From the NCBI GenBank assembly GCA_047630355.1, contig JBLHXN010000065.1, forward strand, positions 1 to 17,964: a stretch of DNA of 17,964 nucleotides. The letters run 5' to 3'. Made by a program: the position numbers and the translations under genes. The notes below the pieces were generated by a model. It did not search any database and was not told the DNA's origin. It worked only from the letters and a program-made list of their open reading frames with translations. This stretch comes from JANQUM01 sp047630355 (GTDB lineage Bacteria; Bacteroidota; Bacteroidia; Cytophagales; Spirosomataceae). The number at the start of each line of letters is the position of its first letter. The first letter of the stretch is position 1. Positions 6,443 through 14,002 of this stretch are shown piece by piece.

Positions 6443-7438
6443 TCAAATCACCAATTCCTTCAAAACCTCAAATGCTTTTCCGTTTGAAATAGAGTCTTTA
6501 GCTTCAGCAACACCTTCTTCCAAACTAATATCACGGGCTACGCTGAGGGCAACTCCGGCATTTGCCACCACCGCTGCGGTTTGGGCGGCGGTTCCCTGAT
6601 TACTCAAAATATTTTTAATAATCTCGGCAGATTCTTCTACCGTACCGCCGCCGTATAATTCGGTTTGCTGAACGGTTGCAAAACCCAACGCCGACGGACT
6701 GAAAACTTCGCCGCCATCGGCTGAAAACTTGTTCGTTGCCAACATAAAATCTCCGGTCAATGATATTTCATCGTAGCCATCTAAGGCGTGGAGAATGCCA
6801 AAACGTGCATCAGTTCGTTGAAAAAGCGATTTATATAACTCAAAAACGGGTAACGAATAAACGCCCGTTAGTTGCTTTTTAACTTCGGCGGGATTCAACA
6901 AAGGCCCTAAAATATTGAAGAACGTTTTGATGCCCAATTCTTTCCGAACCGGACCGACAAACCGCATGGCGGGATGAAACAGCGGAGCGTGTAAATAGCA
7001 CATCCCGGCGGTTTCCATTTTCTTTTTCAGGTAGTCAGCATCGTTTGTGAAATTCACGCCTAAATATTCCAATACCGTTGATGAGCCAACGGCAGAAGAA
7101 ACGCCGTGATTACCGTGCTTAGCTACGGGTTGCCCCGCTCCCGCTACTACGAAAGCGGCGGTTGTGGAGATATTGAACGTGTCTTTTCCGTCGCCTCCCG
7201 TGCCGCAAACGTCGATTGCATCGAAGTCAGCCAAATCAATGTGAATGGCTAAAGAAAGCATCGCATTTCTGAACCCGATGAGTTCATCTACAGAAATTCC
7301 TTTTTGCTGGATTCCCATCAGAAAAGCCGCAATCTGCGATTGGTTCACTTCGCCGTTCCCGATTTTCAATAAAGCCGCTTCGGCTTCTTCGGCGGTTAGA
7401 GATTCTTTGACGAGTAGTTTTTGTAGGTAGAGTTTCAT
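6443..7438 (-). CDS. trpD: Anthranilate phosphoribosyltransferase
   Basis: A 331-residue enzyme joining anthranilate to phosphoribosyl pyrophosphate, the second step of tryptophan synthesis. The signature CGTGGDGKDTFNIST (78-92) binds the PRPP/Mg site; KHGNHGVSS (107-115) and the R-x-G-I-x-x-x-x-N-x-L-G-P-L-x-N-P motif (KELGIKTFFNILGPLLNP) are intact, and length is normal. The ATG at 7438 gives the usual N-terminal helix. Its odd point is context: no other trp gene is seen here, although trpD usually sits in a trp operon; the genes on either side are unrelated. The upstream Asp-box protein gene is on the same strand but separated by a 121-bp gap holding an inverted repeat. Confidence 0.96.
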   Translation of the reverse strand: MKLYLQKLLVKESLTAEEAEAALLKIGNGEVNQSQIAAFLMGIQQKGISVDELIGFRNAMLSLAIHIDLADFDAIDVCGTGGDGKDTFNISTTAAFVVAGAGQPVAKHGNHGVSSAVGSSTVLEYLGVNFTNDADYLKKKMETAGMCYLHAPLFHPAMRFVGPVRKELGIKTFFNILGPLLNPAEVKKQLTGVYSLPVFELYKSLFQRTDARFGILHALDGYDEISLTGDFMLATNKFSADGGEVFSPSALGFATVQQTELYGGGTVEESAEIIKNILSNQGTAAQTAAVVANAGVALSVARDISLEEGVAEAKDSISNGKAFEVLKELVI

Positions 7439-7456
7439 TTATAAATTTCCGAGTTT

Positions 7457-7552
7457 TTTTAACCACTGAGTTTCACGGAGTACGGCACGGAGTTTACAGA
7501 GTATTGGATTCCGTAAACTCCGTGGAAAATTCAGTGTTCTCCGTGGTTAAAA
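7457..7552. repeat. Intergenic imperfect palindrome of CACGGAG-type repeats
   Basis: TTTTAACCAC (7457-7466) pairs exactly with GTGGTTAAAA (7543-7552), and CACGGAGTTTAC (7486-7497) exactly with GTAAACTCCGTG (7513-7524); the parts between align with small gaps. The units built on CACGGAG and ACTCAGTG match dispersed intergenic repeats I recall from many bacterial genomes. It fills nearly the whole gap between the two genes and could fold in the mRNA of the upstream gene. Confidence 0.7.
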
Positions 7553-7559
7553 CCAGCAA

Positions 7560-10556
7560 TCATTTTTTAACTTCTTCAAAGCCCATATCTTCGTACCATT
7601 CTTCAAATTCATCGGGTGAAACAGAGCCTTGTGGCACGGCGTTTCGACGGGAGCGTTTTTTACGAGCTTTTACCTCAAATTCCTCAGTGGCAGAAGTTCC
7701 GTTTTGTAAAATTTCAACGATGTATTTTCCCGGTTGAATGTACATCTTCTTATCGTCCGCCGCTTCGATTTTTATGGGCATTTTATCGTCTTTACCGGTC
7801 AATTCTTTCTCGTATTTATTCTGAATCTCGAAGTCGATGCTCAAATCGTAGTTTACTTCGTTTATTCCGGCTTCGGCTTTATCCATCATTTCTTGAATAA
7901 CTAAACCGTCAGCAGTTTTGATTGAAATTTTTGCTTCTCCGGCTGATTTAGCGAAGTATTGAATCGGGAATTTCTGCTCTCTCGCTTCCACGAAACTATT
8001 TCGCATTCTACCCCAAGATAGGTTGTAATTTACGTCTTCCAGCGAATTAACCACTAAGCTTTTCGCTAAGTATTCTTCCGTCATTTTTTGCAATGGTTTT
8101 ACATCTCCGACGTAAATGGAACGTCCGTGCGTTCCAACAATCAACTCATTTTCACGCGGATGAATTTGTAAATCGTGAATGGCAACGGCGGGCATGGTGC
8201 CGTTTGCGTGCATGAAAGTGTTACCTCTATCTAACGAAACATACAAACCGTGATCCGTTCCTACGTAAAGCAAATTGGCATTTATAGGATCTTCCCTTAC
8301 CACATTGATTGGCTCCGCGGGTAAATCTGTTCCGATGGTTGTCCACGTTTTGCCGTAATCGGTAGAAGCGTATAGATAAGCTCCAAAATGGTCGTTTCGG
8401 TAGCCGTTGAAAGCAGCGTAAACAGTTGCTTCTTCGTGAACGGACGGAATCACGCCAACGCACCATAAGTCTTGTTTGTCCGCAATTTTCTCCCACGAAT
8501 AACCGCCGTCTTTCGAGACATGAGCCAAACCATCATCGGAACCCACGTAAAGCAATCCGAAGCGTTTTGGAGATTCTTCGATGGTAGAAAGCGTTCCGAA
8601 AGGTACGTCGCCATCGTGTAATTTCCCACGGGTTAAATCTCCCGAAATCGTTTCCCAATCATCGCCTTTGTTTAGGCTGCGGTGAAATTTATGCGAACCA
8701 AAATAAACGATGTCTTGATTATGACGCGACAAATGAATTGGGGATTCCCAGTTGAAACGCAGTTGCTCTTCGCCTAACTTACGGGGTATTTGCAAGTATT
8801 TGCGTTCACCCGTAGTTTTATTGATTCGGAAGTAATTCCCGAACTGAAAGCCTGAATAAACAATATTATTATCGCGGGTATCAACTTGCACTTGCATTCC
8901 GTCGCCGCCCATAAGGAATTTGAAACCGTCGCCGCCGTCGAAAATTCCGAAATTGAAATCGAAATTGTTCGTACTCGGTCCGTACCAAGTACCGTTGTCC
9001 TGCAAGCCGCCATAGACATTGTACGGTTTTTCCATATCGTAAGCCACGGCATAAAACTGCCCAACGGGAAGCGAATTGGCTTTAAACCACGTTTTGCCGT
9101 TGTCGTAAGTAATGTTTATTCCACCGTCATTCCCTAAAATATAATGGTTAGAGTTTTTTGGGTTAAACCAAAGAGCGTGATGATCTGCGTGCACATTTCC
9201 GGCGTCAATACTTTTGAAAGTTTTTCCACCGTCTTCCGACCAAATAACCGGAACGCCCATTATCACGATTTTCTGATCGTTATCTGGGGAAACGAAGATT
9301 TGTCCGAAATAATAACCGTACGTAAAATACAATCCATCGATAAAATCTTTATTAGCCTTTTTCCACGTTTTGCCGGCATCTTCGCTGCGATAAACTTCTG
9401 CTCCCGTAACTTCGGTATCAAATAAATCGTCGTTCCCGTTATGGGTGAAGAGGAAAATATCTTTCGCTTCAAAAACTCCTTTTTCTAAGTCTTCTTTGAG
9501 TTGTTTGGCGTTATATTTTTCGGGGAAACCTTCGTCGTCCAAATATTCATTCAGAGCATCGTCCGACAGAGCGAGAAACTCCTCTTTCGAGATGTCCTTC
9601 ATTTTATCTTTTGTCAACTTCGAGGATTCTTCTTTCTTTTTCTCTTTCGCCGGGCGGTTCGCCTGATTATCAATAATGGCGTAAACGATGTTCGGGTTTT
9701 TCGGGTAAACGGCCAAGCCAATCCGACCGTTTCCTTTGCCTTGAGGAAAACCACTTTTTTTATCAGAAATGAGTTTCCAATTGTCGCCGCTATCGGTTGA
9801 CTTATAAATACCCGATTCTTCGCCGCTTTCTACAAAATTCCACGCCGAACGTTCCCGATGCCACATCGAAGCGTACAATTCTTTCGGATTTTTCGGGTTG
9901 ATTTGTAAATCAATGGCTCCGGTATTATCGTTGAGGTACAGCGTTTTCTTCCACGTTTTTCCACCGTCAGTAGTTTTGTAGATGCCCCGCTCGGCATTTG
10001 ACGAATACAAATGCCCGATTGCCGAAACCCAAGCTACGTTCGGGTTTCTTGGGTGCAACGCAATCCGCCCGATGTGGTGCGTTTCTTCCAAACCCAAATG
10101 TTGCCAATTTTTACCGCCATCGGTGCTTTTATACATTCCGACTCCCGCGTACGACGAGCGGCTGGAGTTATTTTCTCCCGTACCAACCCAAATGGTGTTA
10201 TTTTTCCAGTCAACAGCAATATCACCAATGGTCATGACGGCTTCGTTGTCAAAAAGTGGCTCGAAAGATTGTCCGTTATTCACAGTTTTCCACAAACCGC
10301 CCGAAGCGTAGGCTACGTAAAATTCAGCTGGTTTATCGGGGTTTCCTTCTACGTCAACAACTCGTCCACTCATGACCGTCGGACCGACGTTACGGAAGTT
10401 AAGGTTGTTCACCAATGATGTTTCGGTCAACGCTTTTCGCTGCTCGAACCCTTTCATCCGATCAGCGGAAGAAGTGGGTGTTATCGCCGGAGATTGGGCG
10501 AATATAGTTATTGGAACAAAGGCTAATAGAAGTAAATGAAGTACGCTTTTCTTCAT
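7560..10556 (-). CDS. Secreted sortilin/VPS10-like Asp-box (BNR) repeat protein
   Basis: A 998-residue exported protein starting MKKSVLHLLLLAFVPITIFA, a clear signal peptide. A longer reading from 10586 adds 10 residues ahead of the basic n-region, so the ATG at 10556 is preferred. The body is a series of beta-propeller blades with at least nine Asp-box motifs, for example KSTDGGKNW, KTTDGGKTW, KSTDSGDNW, RSEDAGKTW, WSEDGGKTF, ITYDNGKTW, VSKDGGYSW and ASTDYGKTW. A charged helical insertion rich in Lys/Glu (about residues 300-365) interrupts the propeller. The final 150 residues look like a beta-sandwich. Such proteins are annotated as glycosyl hydrolase or VPS10-domain proteins, but no catalytic activity can be read from the sequence. 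No type IX secretion C-terminal signal is obvious. Substrate unknown. Confidence 0.88.
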   Translation of the reverse strand: MKKSVLHLLLLAFVPITIFAQSPAITPTSSADRMKGFEQRKALTETSLVNNLNFRNVGPTVMSGRVVDVEGNPDKPAEFYVAYASGGLWKTVNNGQSFEPLFDNEAVMTIGDIAVDWKNNTIWVGTGENNSSRSSYAGVGMYKSTDGGKNWQHLGLEETHHIGRIALHPRNPNVAWVSAIGHLYSSNAERGIYKTTDGGKTWKKTLYLNDNTGAIDLQINPKNPKELYASMWHRERSAWNFVESGEESGIYKSTDSGDNWKLISDKKSGFPQGKGNGRIGLAVYPKNPNIVYAIIDNQANRPAKEKKKEESSKLTKDKMKDISKEEFLALSDDALNEYLDDEGFPEKYNAKQLKEDLEKGVFEAKDIFLFTHNGNDDLFDTEVTGAEVYRSEDAGKTWKKANKDFIDGLYFTYGYYFGQIFVSPDNDQKIVIMGVPVIWSEDGGKTFKSIDAGNVHADHHALWFNPKNSNHYILGNDGGINITYDNGKTWFKANSLPVGQFYAVAYDMEKPYNVYGGLQDNGTWYGPSTNNFDFNFGIFDGGDGFKFLMGGDGMQVQVDTRDNNIVYSGFQFGNYFRINKTTGERKYLQIPRKLGEEQLRFNWESPIHLSRHNQDIVYFGSHKFHRSLNKGDDWETISGDLTRGKLHDGDVPFGTLSTIEESPKRFGLLYVGSDDGLAHVSKDGGYSWEKIADKQDLWCVGVIPSVHEEATVYAAFNGYRNDHFGAYLYASTDYGKTWTTIGTDLPAEPINVVREDPINANLLYVGTDHGLYVSLDRGNTFMHANGTMPAVAIHDLQIHPRENELIVGTHGRSIYVGDVKPLQKMTEEYLAKSLVVNSLEDVNYNLSWGRMRNSFVEAREQKFPIQYFAKSAGEAKISIKTADGLVIQEMMDKAEAGINEVNYDLSIDFEIQNKYEKELTGKDDKMPIKIEAADDKKMYIQPGKYIVEILQNGTSATEEFEVKARKKRSRRNAVPQGSVSPDEFEEWYEDMGFEEVKK

Positions 10557-10651
10557 GAGATTGGGTTCTATGATTTGTAAGAACACGAATTTAACGGATT
10601 TGGCGGATTAACGCAGACTTTTTAGACAGAAAGCGAAAGATGAGCGACAAA
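10557..10651. other. Intergenic sequence with a dispersed-repeat-like segment
   Basis: Segment 10584-10622 (ACGAATTTAACGGATTTGGC, then GGATTAACGCAGACTTTT) has the internally repetitive ACGGATTT/GCGGATTA look of dispersed intergenic repeats that I recall from other Bacteroidota. No gene and no clear promoter for the downstream Asp-box gene were found here. Confidence 0.35.
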
Positions 10652-10681
10652 AAAAGCTACTTCGTTACGGAAGTAGCTTTT
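10652..10681 (-). terminator. Rho-independent terminator of the accessory islet
   Basis: A perfect 12-bp stem, AAAAGCTACTTC (10652-10663) with GAAGTAGCTTTT (10670-10681), and a 6-nt loop. On the minus strand the stem runs into seven T, so it ends transcription coming from the small membrane genes and the HAD gene, and separates them from the Asp-box gene. Confidence 0.88.
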
Positions 10682-10774
10682 GGATACCTGTTTAGTGAGA
10701 AATAAAGATTTTGACAGAATTTATGGGAAGAAGTACAAAATTAAGAGTCTTTCTACTCCTCACTGATTTCGCTT

Positions 10775-10999
10775 TCATCGGTTTCTCTTTTCTAAAGTTA
10801 TTTTTATATCAAAAAATATATACGAGCTACAAAGTCCCAGAATTACAATACCATAAATCAGGCCTTCTTTCTCACCATTTAGCATAATCCAAAGTGAGAT
10901 AATTAAGAAGAAAATTAACAAACCGTATAGAATTATTCGTTTTAACGTACTTCCAAAAATCCACTCAGATTCGCTTTTTAGAAGTGCTTGATTTATATT
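10775..10999 (-). pseudogene. Small two-helix membrane ORF without a start codon (possible gene remnant)
   Basis: An open frame of 74 codons ends at TGA 10775-10777. It reads KSESEWIFGSTLKR, then two hydrophobic helices (RIILYGLLIFFLIISLWIML and GLIYGIVILGLCSSYIFF) and a basic end EKRNR, a believable small membrane protein. No ATG or GTG precedes the first helix; the frame is cut off upstream by TAA at 11000-11002 and is in the same frame as the preceding gene, which ends in TAG at 11009-11011. It could be the second half of a longer protein broken by two stops, a tandem relative of its neighbour that lost its start, or a gene with an unusual start codon. The terminator at 10652-10681 shows transcription is expected to extend through it. 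Confidence 0.4.
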
Positions 11000-11008
11000 T
11001 TAAAATTG

Positions 11009-11269
11009 CTAGCCCTCTAAAGCAAGCTCATATGCATCTAATTTTGTACTTGTCAATTTATGCTGTACCAGCAGAGCAATTAATCCTATCAGAATTAATG
11101 CAAAAAAGGAAAAACCTTCGTTCTGAATATCTTTTTCAAATGTTGGAAGACCAATTAAGATTATCGGAAACGAAAGCAAAATAAAATTTAACCAGTATTG
11201 AAGTTTTTCACCTTTAGTTAAACTAATTCTTCTTTTCTCGATCGACTTATTTATCTCGCTTGGCGTCAT
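11009..11269 (-). CDS. Hypothetical small membrane protein with two helices
   Basis: An 86-residue protein, not recognised. It begins MTPSEINKSIEKRRISLTKG, has a hydrophilic basic N-terminus of about 30 residues, a first helix (about 31-45, FILLSFPIILIGLP), a 15-residue charged loop and a second helix (about 60-75, FALILIGLIALLVQH). The ATG at 11269 is preferred over a TTG at 11293, since it follows an A-rich leader (ACTGAAATAAAA). It lies downstream of the HAD gene; before the MITE insertion the distance was only about 53 bp, so the two were probably cotranscribed. The next reading frame downstream has a similar two-helix layout. Small, AT-rich and without recognisable family, it is accessory in character. 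Confidence 0.65.
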   Translation of the reverse strand: MTPSEINKSIEKRRISLTKGEKLQYWLNFILLSFPIILIGLPTFEKDIQNEGFSFFALILIGLIALLVQHKLTSTKLDAYELALEG

Positions 11270-11322
11270 TTTTATTTCAGTTGTAGAAGGCAAAGGATAA
11301 AAGTAGTAATAACACTATATCT

Positions 11323-11349
11323 TTATTTCACTTTTTCGAGAGCTAATTC
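11323..11349 (-). pseudogene. Detached 3' end of the HAD gene, beyond the insertion
   Basis: Read on the minus strand from the target duplication, this segment continues the HAD frame as GCT CTC GAA AAA GTG AAA TAA. Joined to the codons for ELEL-minus-insert it gives a C-terminus ELALEKVK and a stop at 11323-11325. It is now separated from its gene by the 226-bp element. Confidence 0.75.
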
Positions 11350-11350
11350 A
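11344..11350. repeat. Target-site duplication, left copy
   Basis: TAATTCA at 11344-11350 is repeated at 11577-11583, immediately outside the terminal inverted repeats. The match can be read as 8 bp (TAATTCAA) if the first base of the left inverted repeat is counted. Confidence 0.8.
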
Positions 11351-11576
11351 ACGTGAACTTTTCAAAATACGACAAATAAAAGGTATCTAATTTACTTATA
11401 ATAAGACAACTATAATTTTTCATTCATTTCATTAAAAGCAGAAGAAAGTATTTTCAATGCTAAATTTGTTAAATAGCCATTATTCTCTGCCAAATGAAAA
11501 TCTTAAAAACTGTTATTCAAACGATTTTATGCTATTTGCAAGGTTATTTACTATTATTTTCCTGAAAAGTTCACGT
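11351..11576. mobile_element. MITE-like element, 226 bp, non-coding
   Basis: The ends are exact 14-bp inverted repeats: ACGTGAACTTTTCA (11351-11364) and TGAAAAGTTCACGT (11563-11576). They are flanked by a 7-8 bp direct duplication, TAATTCA(A). The interior is AT-rich, has no open frame worth calling and no transposase, so movement would need an enzyme supplied elsewhere. The family cannot be assigned from the ends. The strongest evidence is functional: excising the element plus one duplication copy restores a continuous HAD reading frame with a new C-terminus and stop codon. The element supplies the present stop (TGA at 11571-11573, inside the right inverted repeat). Confidence 0.85.
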
Positions 11577-12011
11577 TAATTCAAGTTTTTCATCATCAAG
11601 ACCTTTCAACAAATCAGTCAAAACTAACCTCTCCTTATGTTTTTCGTTTAAGCCGTTTAAAGGTTTATCGTCATCAAATATTATGAACTCAGAAGTTGCA
11701 AATTCCTCAATAAATCTTAGAACCTCTTCTCTCCGGTTTTTGCAGTTTGGATACTCAGGTGAGAAACCCATTATTGGTATAGTAATATTTCGATTAGAAA
11801 AAATCAGATTAAATTCATCCAATAACTTTACTGTTCTACGAGTTGAACTTAACCATATTTCAAAATCTGACAGAGATAAAAAGTGATTCAAATTACTAAC
11901 GCACTTTTCATTAAATTTGGAATATCCATCGGATTCGATTTCCTCGGGTTTCCACATTGGAGTTGTAATTAAGACTCCATCTAAGTCCAAAATTAGCACT
12001 GGGTTAATCAT
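11571..12011 (-). CDS. HAD-superfamily protein of the RNA-repair 'Swiss Army Knife' HAD type, 3' end altered by MITE
   Basis: A 146-residue protein beginning MINPVLILDLDGVLITTPMW. The DxDGV motif (Asp8, Asp10) is the HAD nucleophile site, SSTRR carries the second motif serine/threonine, and IFDDDKPLNGL the acidic third motif. The run WLSSTRRTVKLLDEF, then IPIMGFSPEYPNCKNRREEV, matches the HAD domain first described in 'Swiss Army Knife' RNA repair proteins, where it is proposed to act as a phosphatase on nucleic-acid or nucleotide ends; here it stands alone. The ATG at 12011 is chosen over an upstream frame start at 12074 because it directly precedes the first beta strand. The last residue and stop (T, TGA) come from the inserted element; the ancestral protein would have ended ELALEKVK, so only about seven residues changed and the enzyme is probably still active. 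Confidence 0.82.
   Translation of the reverse strand: MINPVLILDLDGVLITTPMWKPEEIESDGYSKFNEKCVSNLNHFLSLSDFEIWLSSTRRTVKLLDEFNLIFSNRNITIPIMGFSPEYPNCKNRREEVLRFIEEFATSEFIIFDDDKPLNGLNEKHKERLVLTDLLKGLDDEKLELT
11577..11583. repeat. Target-site duplication, right copy
   Basis: TAATTCA, identical to 11344-11350. This copy lies within the surviving HAD coding sequence. Confidence 0.8.
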
Positions 12012-12070
12012 TTCATATTTCTCTTTAGTAAGGTTACATTTCGCATTGATTCCCAATACTACACTAACCC

Positions 12071-12110
12071 ACACCCTCCGACTGCGTCAGGACACCCCGC
12101 CCAGACGGGG
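12071..12110. repeat. GC-rich dispersed-repeat-like double hairpin
   Basis: The segment ACACCCTCCGACTGCGTCAG plus GACACCCCGCCCAGACGGGG stands out as GC-rich between AT-rich flanks. It contains CCGAC-TGC-GTC(A)GG and CCCCG (12095-12099) pairing with CGGGG (12106-12110). It looks like the palindromic intergenic repeats found scattered in Bacteroidota genomes. It sits between the OmpA-family gene stop and the HAD gene start. Confidence 0.5.
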
Positions 12111-12166
12111 ATTTGCTCGTACTCAGAGATTTTTCTAATAAGAGTAAGCCGAATATCACAATAAAA

Positions 12167-13816
12167 CTACTTCCTAACAATCACAAACTCCACCCGACGG
12201 TTCTGGGCTTGACCTTCAGGATTTGCGTTGGAAGCGATGGGGCGGCTTTCTCCGAAACCTACACTACGAACCTGATTTTCTTCAATGCGTTTGCTCAATA
12301 AGTAATTTCGCACGGCATCAGCTCGAGCTTGGGAAAGTTTGAGGTTGGCTTCGTCGCCACCCACGTCATCTGTATGTCCCTGAATTTCGATCACTAAAGT
12401 AGTTCGCTCTTTTAATTCTGCGGCTATGCGGTCGAGTTCAGGAAAAGAGTCATCGGTCAACGCTGCTTTACCAAATTGGAAGAAGATATTATTTAACGCC
12501 ACCGTTTCCCCGACAATGATTGGCACCATTTTGAGTTCTTGGCCAGTAACCTCTTTATATTGTTTTATTTCGGTCAGATCCACGCTCCGTCCCACCGCAA
12601 TAAAGTCTTTCGCCACGGCACGAACGCTATATTTACTTCCGTAAGGTAGCACAATTTTATATTCTCCAGTTTTTGGGTCGGTGTATGCAACTCCGGCTTC
12701 TTCACCGTCTGGTAACGTTTCGTAGATGATTTTTGCGTCAAGTGGCTTACCCGTTTTTTGGTCAACTACCTTACCACTGAGCATAACCACGGGCGTTGGA
12801 GCGGTCAACGAAGGTTCTCCGTTAGCCTTTTCCTCAGAAAGTTTACCCGATGGATTATTTTCGTCTTCCGCCGTAGGTTCGGCGATAGAAGCGATTGTTT
12901 GATCAGCATCCTGCGGTTGGTCTTCGTAAAGTTTAAACCGAACGATATCCCCCATTCCGATAGATTCTTTTTTCGTTGCCATATAAGCGTATTGCCCATT
13001 GGCGGCGATGGAATAATAGTAATCATCTTCGTCGCTGTTTATAACTGAGCCTAAGTTTTGCGGCTCTGTCCACGAATTCCAGAAACGATTTTTACGTTTC
13101 GTCACCCAAATATCCAAGCCGCCTTGTCCGCCGCTGCGATCACTGGCAAAGTAAAGTGTTTGATTATCTGAAGCGAGAAAAGGAGTGGTTTCAATTCCCG
13201 AAGTATTTACACCCGAGCCTAAACTTTCGGGCTTGCTCCATTCACCCTTCCGATCCATGAAACTGAGGTAAATATCGTCTTTATTGCTTTTTTTCTTGTC
13301 GCTGAACGCCATCATCATCACCTTACCATTATTGCTCAAATAAGCAGAAAGGTAATAGCCTTTACACATCGACTCCAATTTTGGAATGTCTATTTGCTCA
13401 GGTTGCGACCAACCGCGTTCGGTCTTTTTACACATCGAAATACCTACTTCGTTTTGCTTTCGTCCACGATTGTAAGCTCCTCTAATCAGCAACGTATTTC
13501 CGTCAGGCGTAATACTAAAAATATCATTGTAACGATCTTTGTTGATACTATTAGGCATTCGTCGGGCGATATCCCAGCGGCTGTTACGATATTCGGTATA
13601 CCAGACGTCATTACTGCCGTCTTTTCCGAAATTATTGGTTGGATGGCTGACCCTTACGAAATATAAAGTGTTCGCGTCTGGAGCAATCAACGGGTGAATT
13701 TCGTTATATTCTGTATTCACCGCCGAACCAAGTTTTTCAAGTTTTTGGCTAAAAACGGTTGCTAAATTCAAGAAAAGCAAACACGTTAAAACAACTATAA
13801 ATCTATTTCTTTTCAT
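12167..13816 (-). CDS. Envelope protein with PD40 propeller, CarboxypepD-like and OmpA domains
   Basis: A 549-residue exported protein; signal peptide MKRNRFIVVLTCLLFLNLAT, cleaved near VFSQ. Residues about 30-290 hold WD40-like PD40 (TolB-type) blades, e.g. NTLYFVR, NDVWYTEYRNSRWDIARR, TLYFASDRSGGQGGLDIWVTK split over repeats. A Pro/Glu-rich linker (about 295-340) leads to a carboxypeptidase-regulatory-like beta domain (VMLSGKVVDQKTGKPLDAKI). The C-terminus from about 440 is an OmpA peptidoglycan-binding domain: NNIFFQFGKAALTDDS, GHTDDVGGDEAN, LSQARADAVRNYLL, and NRRVEFV. It should anchor an outer-membrane or periplasmic assembly to peptidoglycan. The layout equals PorE of the type IX secretion system without its TPR part. 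Start ATG at 13816; a TTG one codon earlier is less likely. Confidence 0.9.
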   Translation of the reverse strand: MKRNRFIVVLTCLLFLNLATVFSQKLEKLGSAVNTEYNEIHPLIAPDANTLYFVRVSHPTNNFGKDGSNDVWYTEYRNSRWDIARRMPNSINKDRYNDIFSITPDGNTLLIRGAYNRGRKQNEVGISMCKKTERGWSQPEQIDIPKLESMCKGYYLSAYLSNNGKVMMMAFSDKKKSNKDDIYLSFMDRKGEWSKPESLGSGVNTSGIETTPFLASDNQTLYFASDRSGGQGGLDIWVTKRKNRFWNSWTEPQNLGSVINSDEDDYYYSIAANGQYAYMATKKESIGMGDIVRFKLYEDQPQDADQTIASIAEPTAEDENNPSGKLSEEKANGEPSLTAPTPVVMLSGKVVDQKTGKPLDAKIIYETLPDGEEAGVAYTDPKTGEYKIVLPYGSKYSVRAVAKDFIAVGRSVDLTEIKQYKEVTGQELKMVPIIVGETVALNNIFFQFGKAALTDDSFPELDRIAAELKERTTLVIEIQGHTDDVGGDEANLKLSQARADAVRNYLLSKRIEENQVRSVGFGESRPIASNANPEGQAQNRRVEFVIVRK

Positions 13817-13872
13817 CAAGTGTATTGTATCGTTCTATCAAAAGAAACGAAAATAAACCTTTCAACCTTATA

Positions 13873-13980
13873 TTAAAACGAAATTTGTGGAATAAAACCT
13901 GACTCCACTACGTAACCCCATTGGCCCGGGGCGGCCCGGCTAAATCCTTGCCGCATCGGCGGTCCGACCCAACGATTGGG
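13873..13980 (-). other. GC-rich patch with an open frame, unexplained
   Basis: In the 186-bp gap between two genes, 13911-13980 is sharply GC-rich (TTGGCCCGGGGCGGCCCGGC at 13921). On the minus strand a frame ending at TAA 13873-13875 reads NRWVGPPMRQGF, then SRAAPGQWGYVVESGF and IPQISF, with natural-looking composition. It stays open upstream into the neighbouring gene without a good start; the first ATG is at 13956 and leaves 27 residues. It also holds a small hairpin CCCAA-CGA-TTGGG (13968-13980). It may be the tail of a lost gene or a dispersed repeat. I do not recognise it. Confidence 0.35.
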
Positions 13981-14002
13981 AAAGACTTTCTTAAACTTAG
14001 AA

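Noticed and set aside
9982..10418. Plus-strand frames of up to 135 codons inside the Asp-box gene
   Set aside because: They are antisense shadows of a well-supported repeat protein and have low-complexity, Phe/Ser/Arg-rich translations.
10736..10743. CAAAATTA, a perfect reverse TAnnTTTG box upstream of the Asp-box gene
   Set aside because: No -33 partner at the right distance, and the terminator at 10652-10681 lies between it and the gene.
11365..11562. Possible gene or small transposase inside the MITE-like element
   Set aside because: AT-rich with stops in all frames at short intervals; nothing longer than a few dozen codons.
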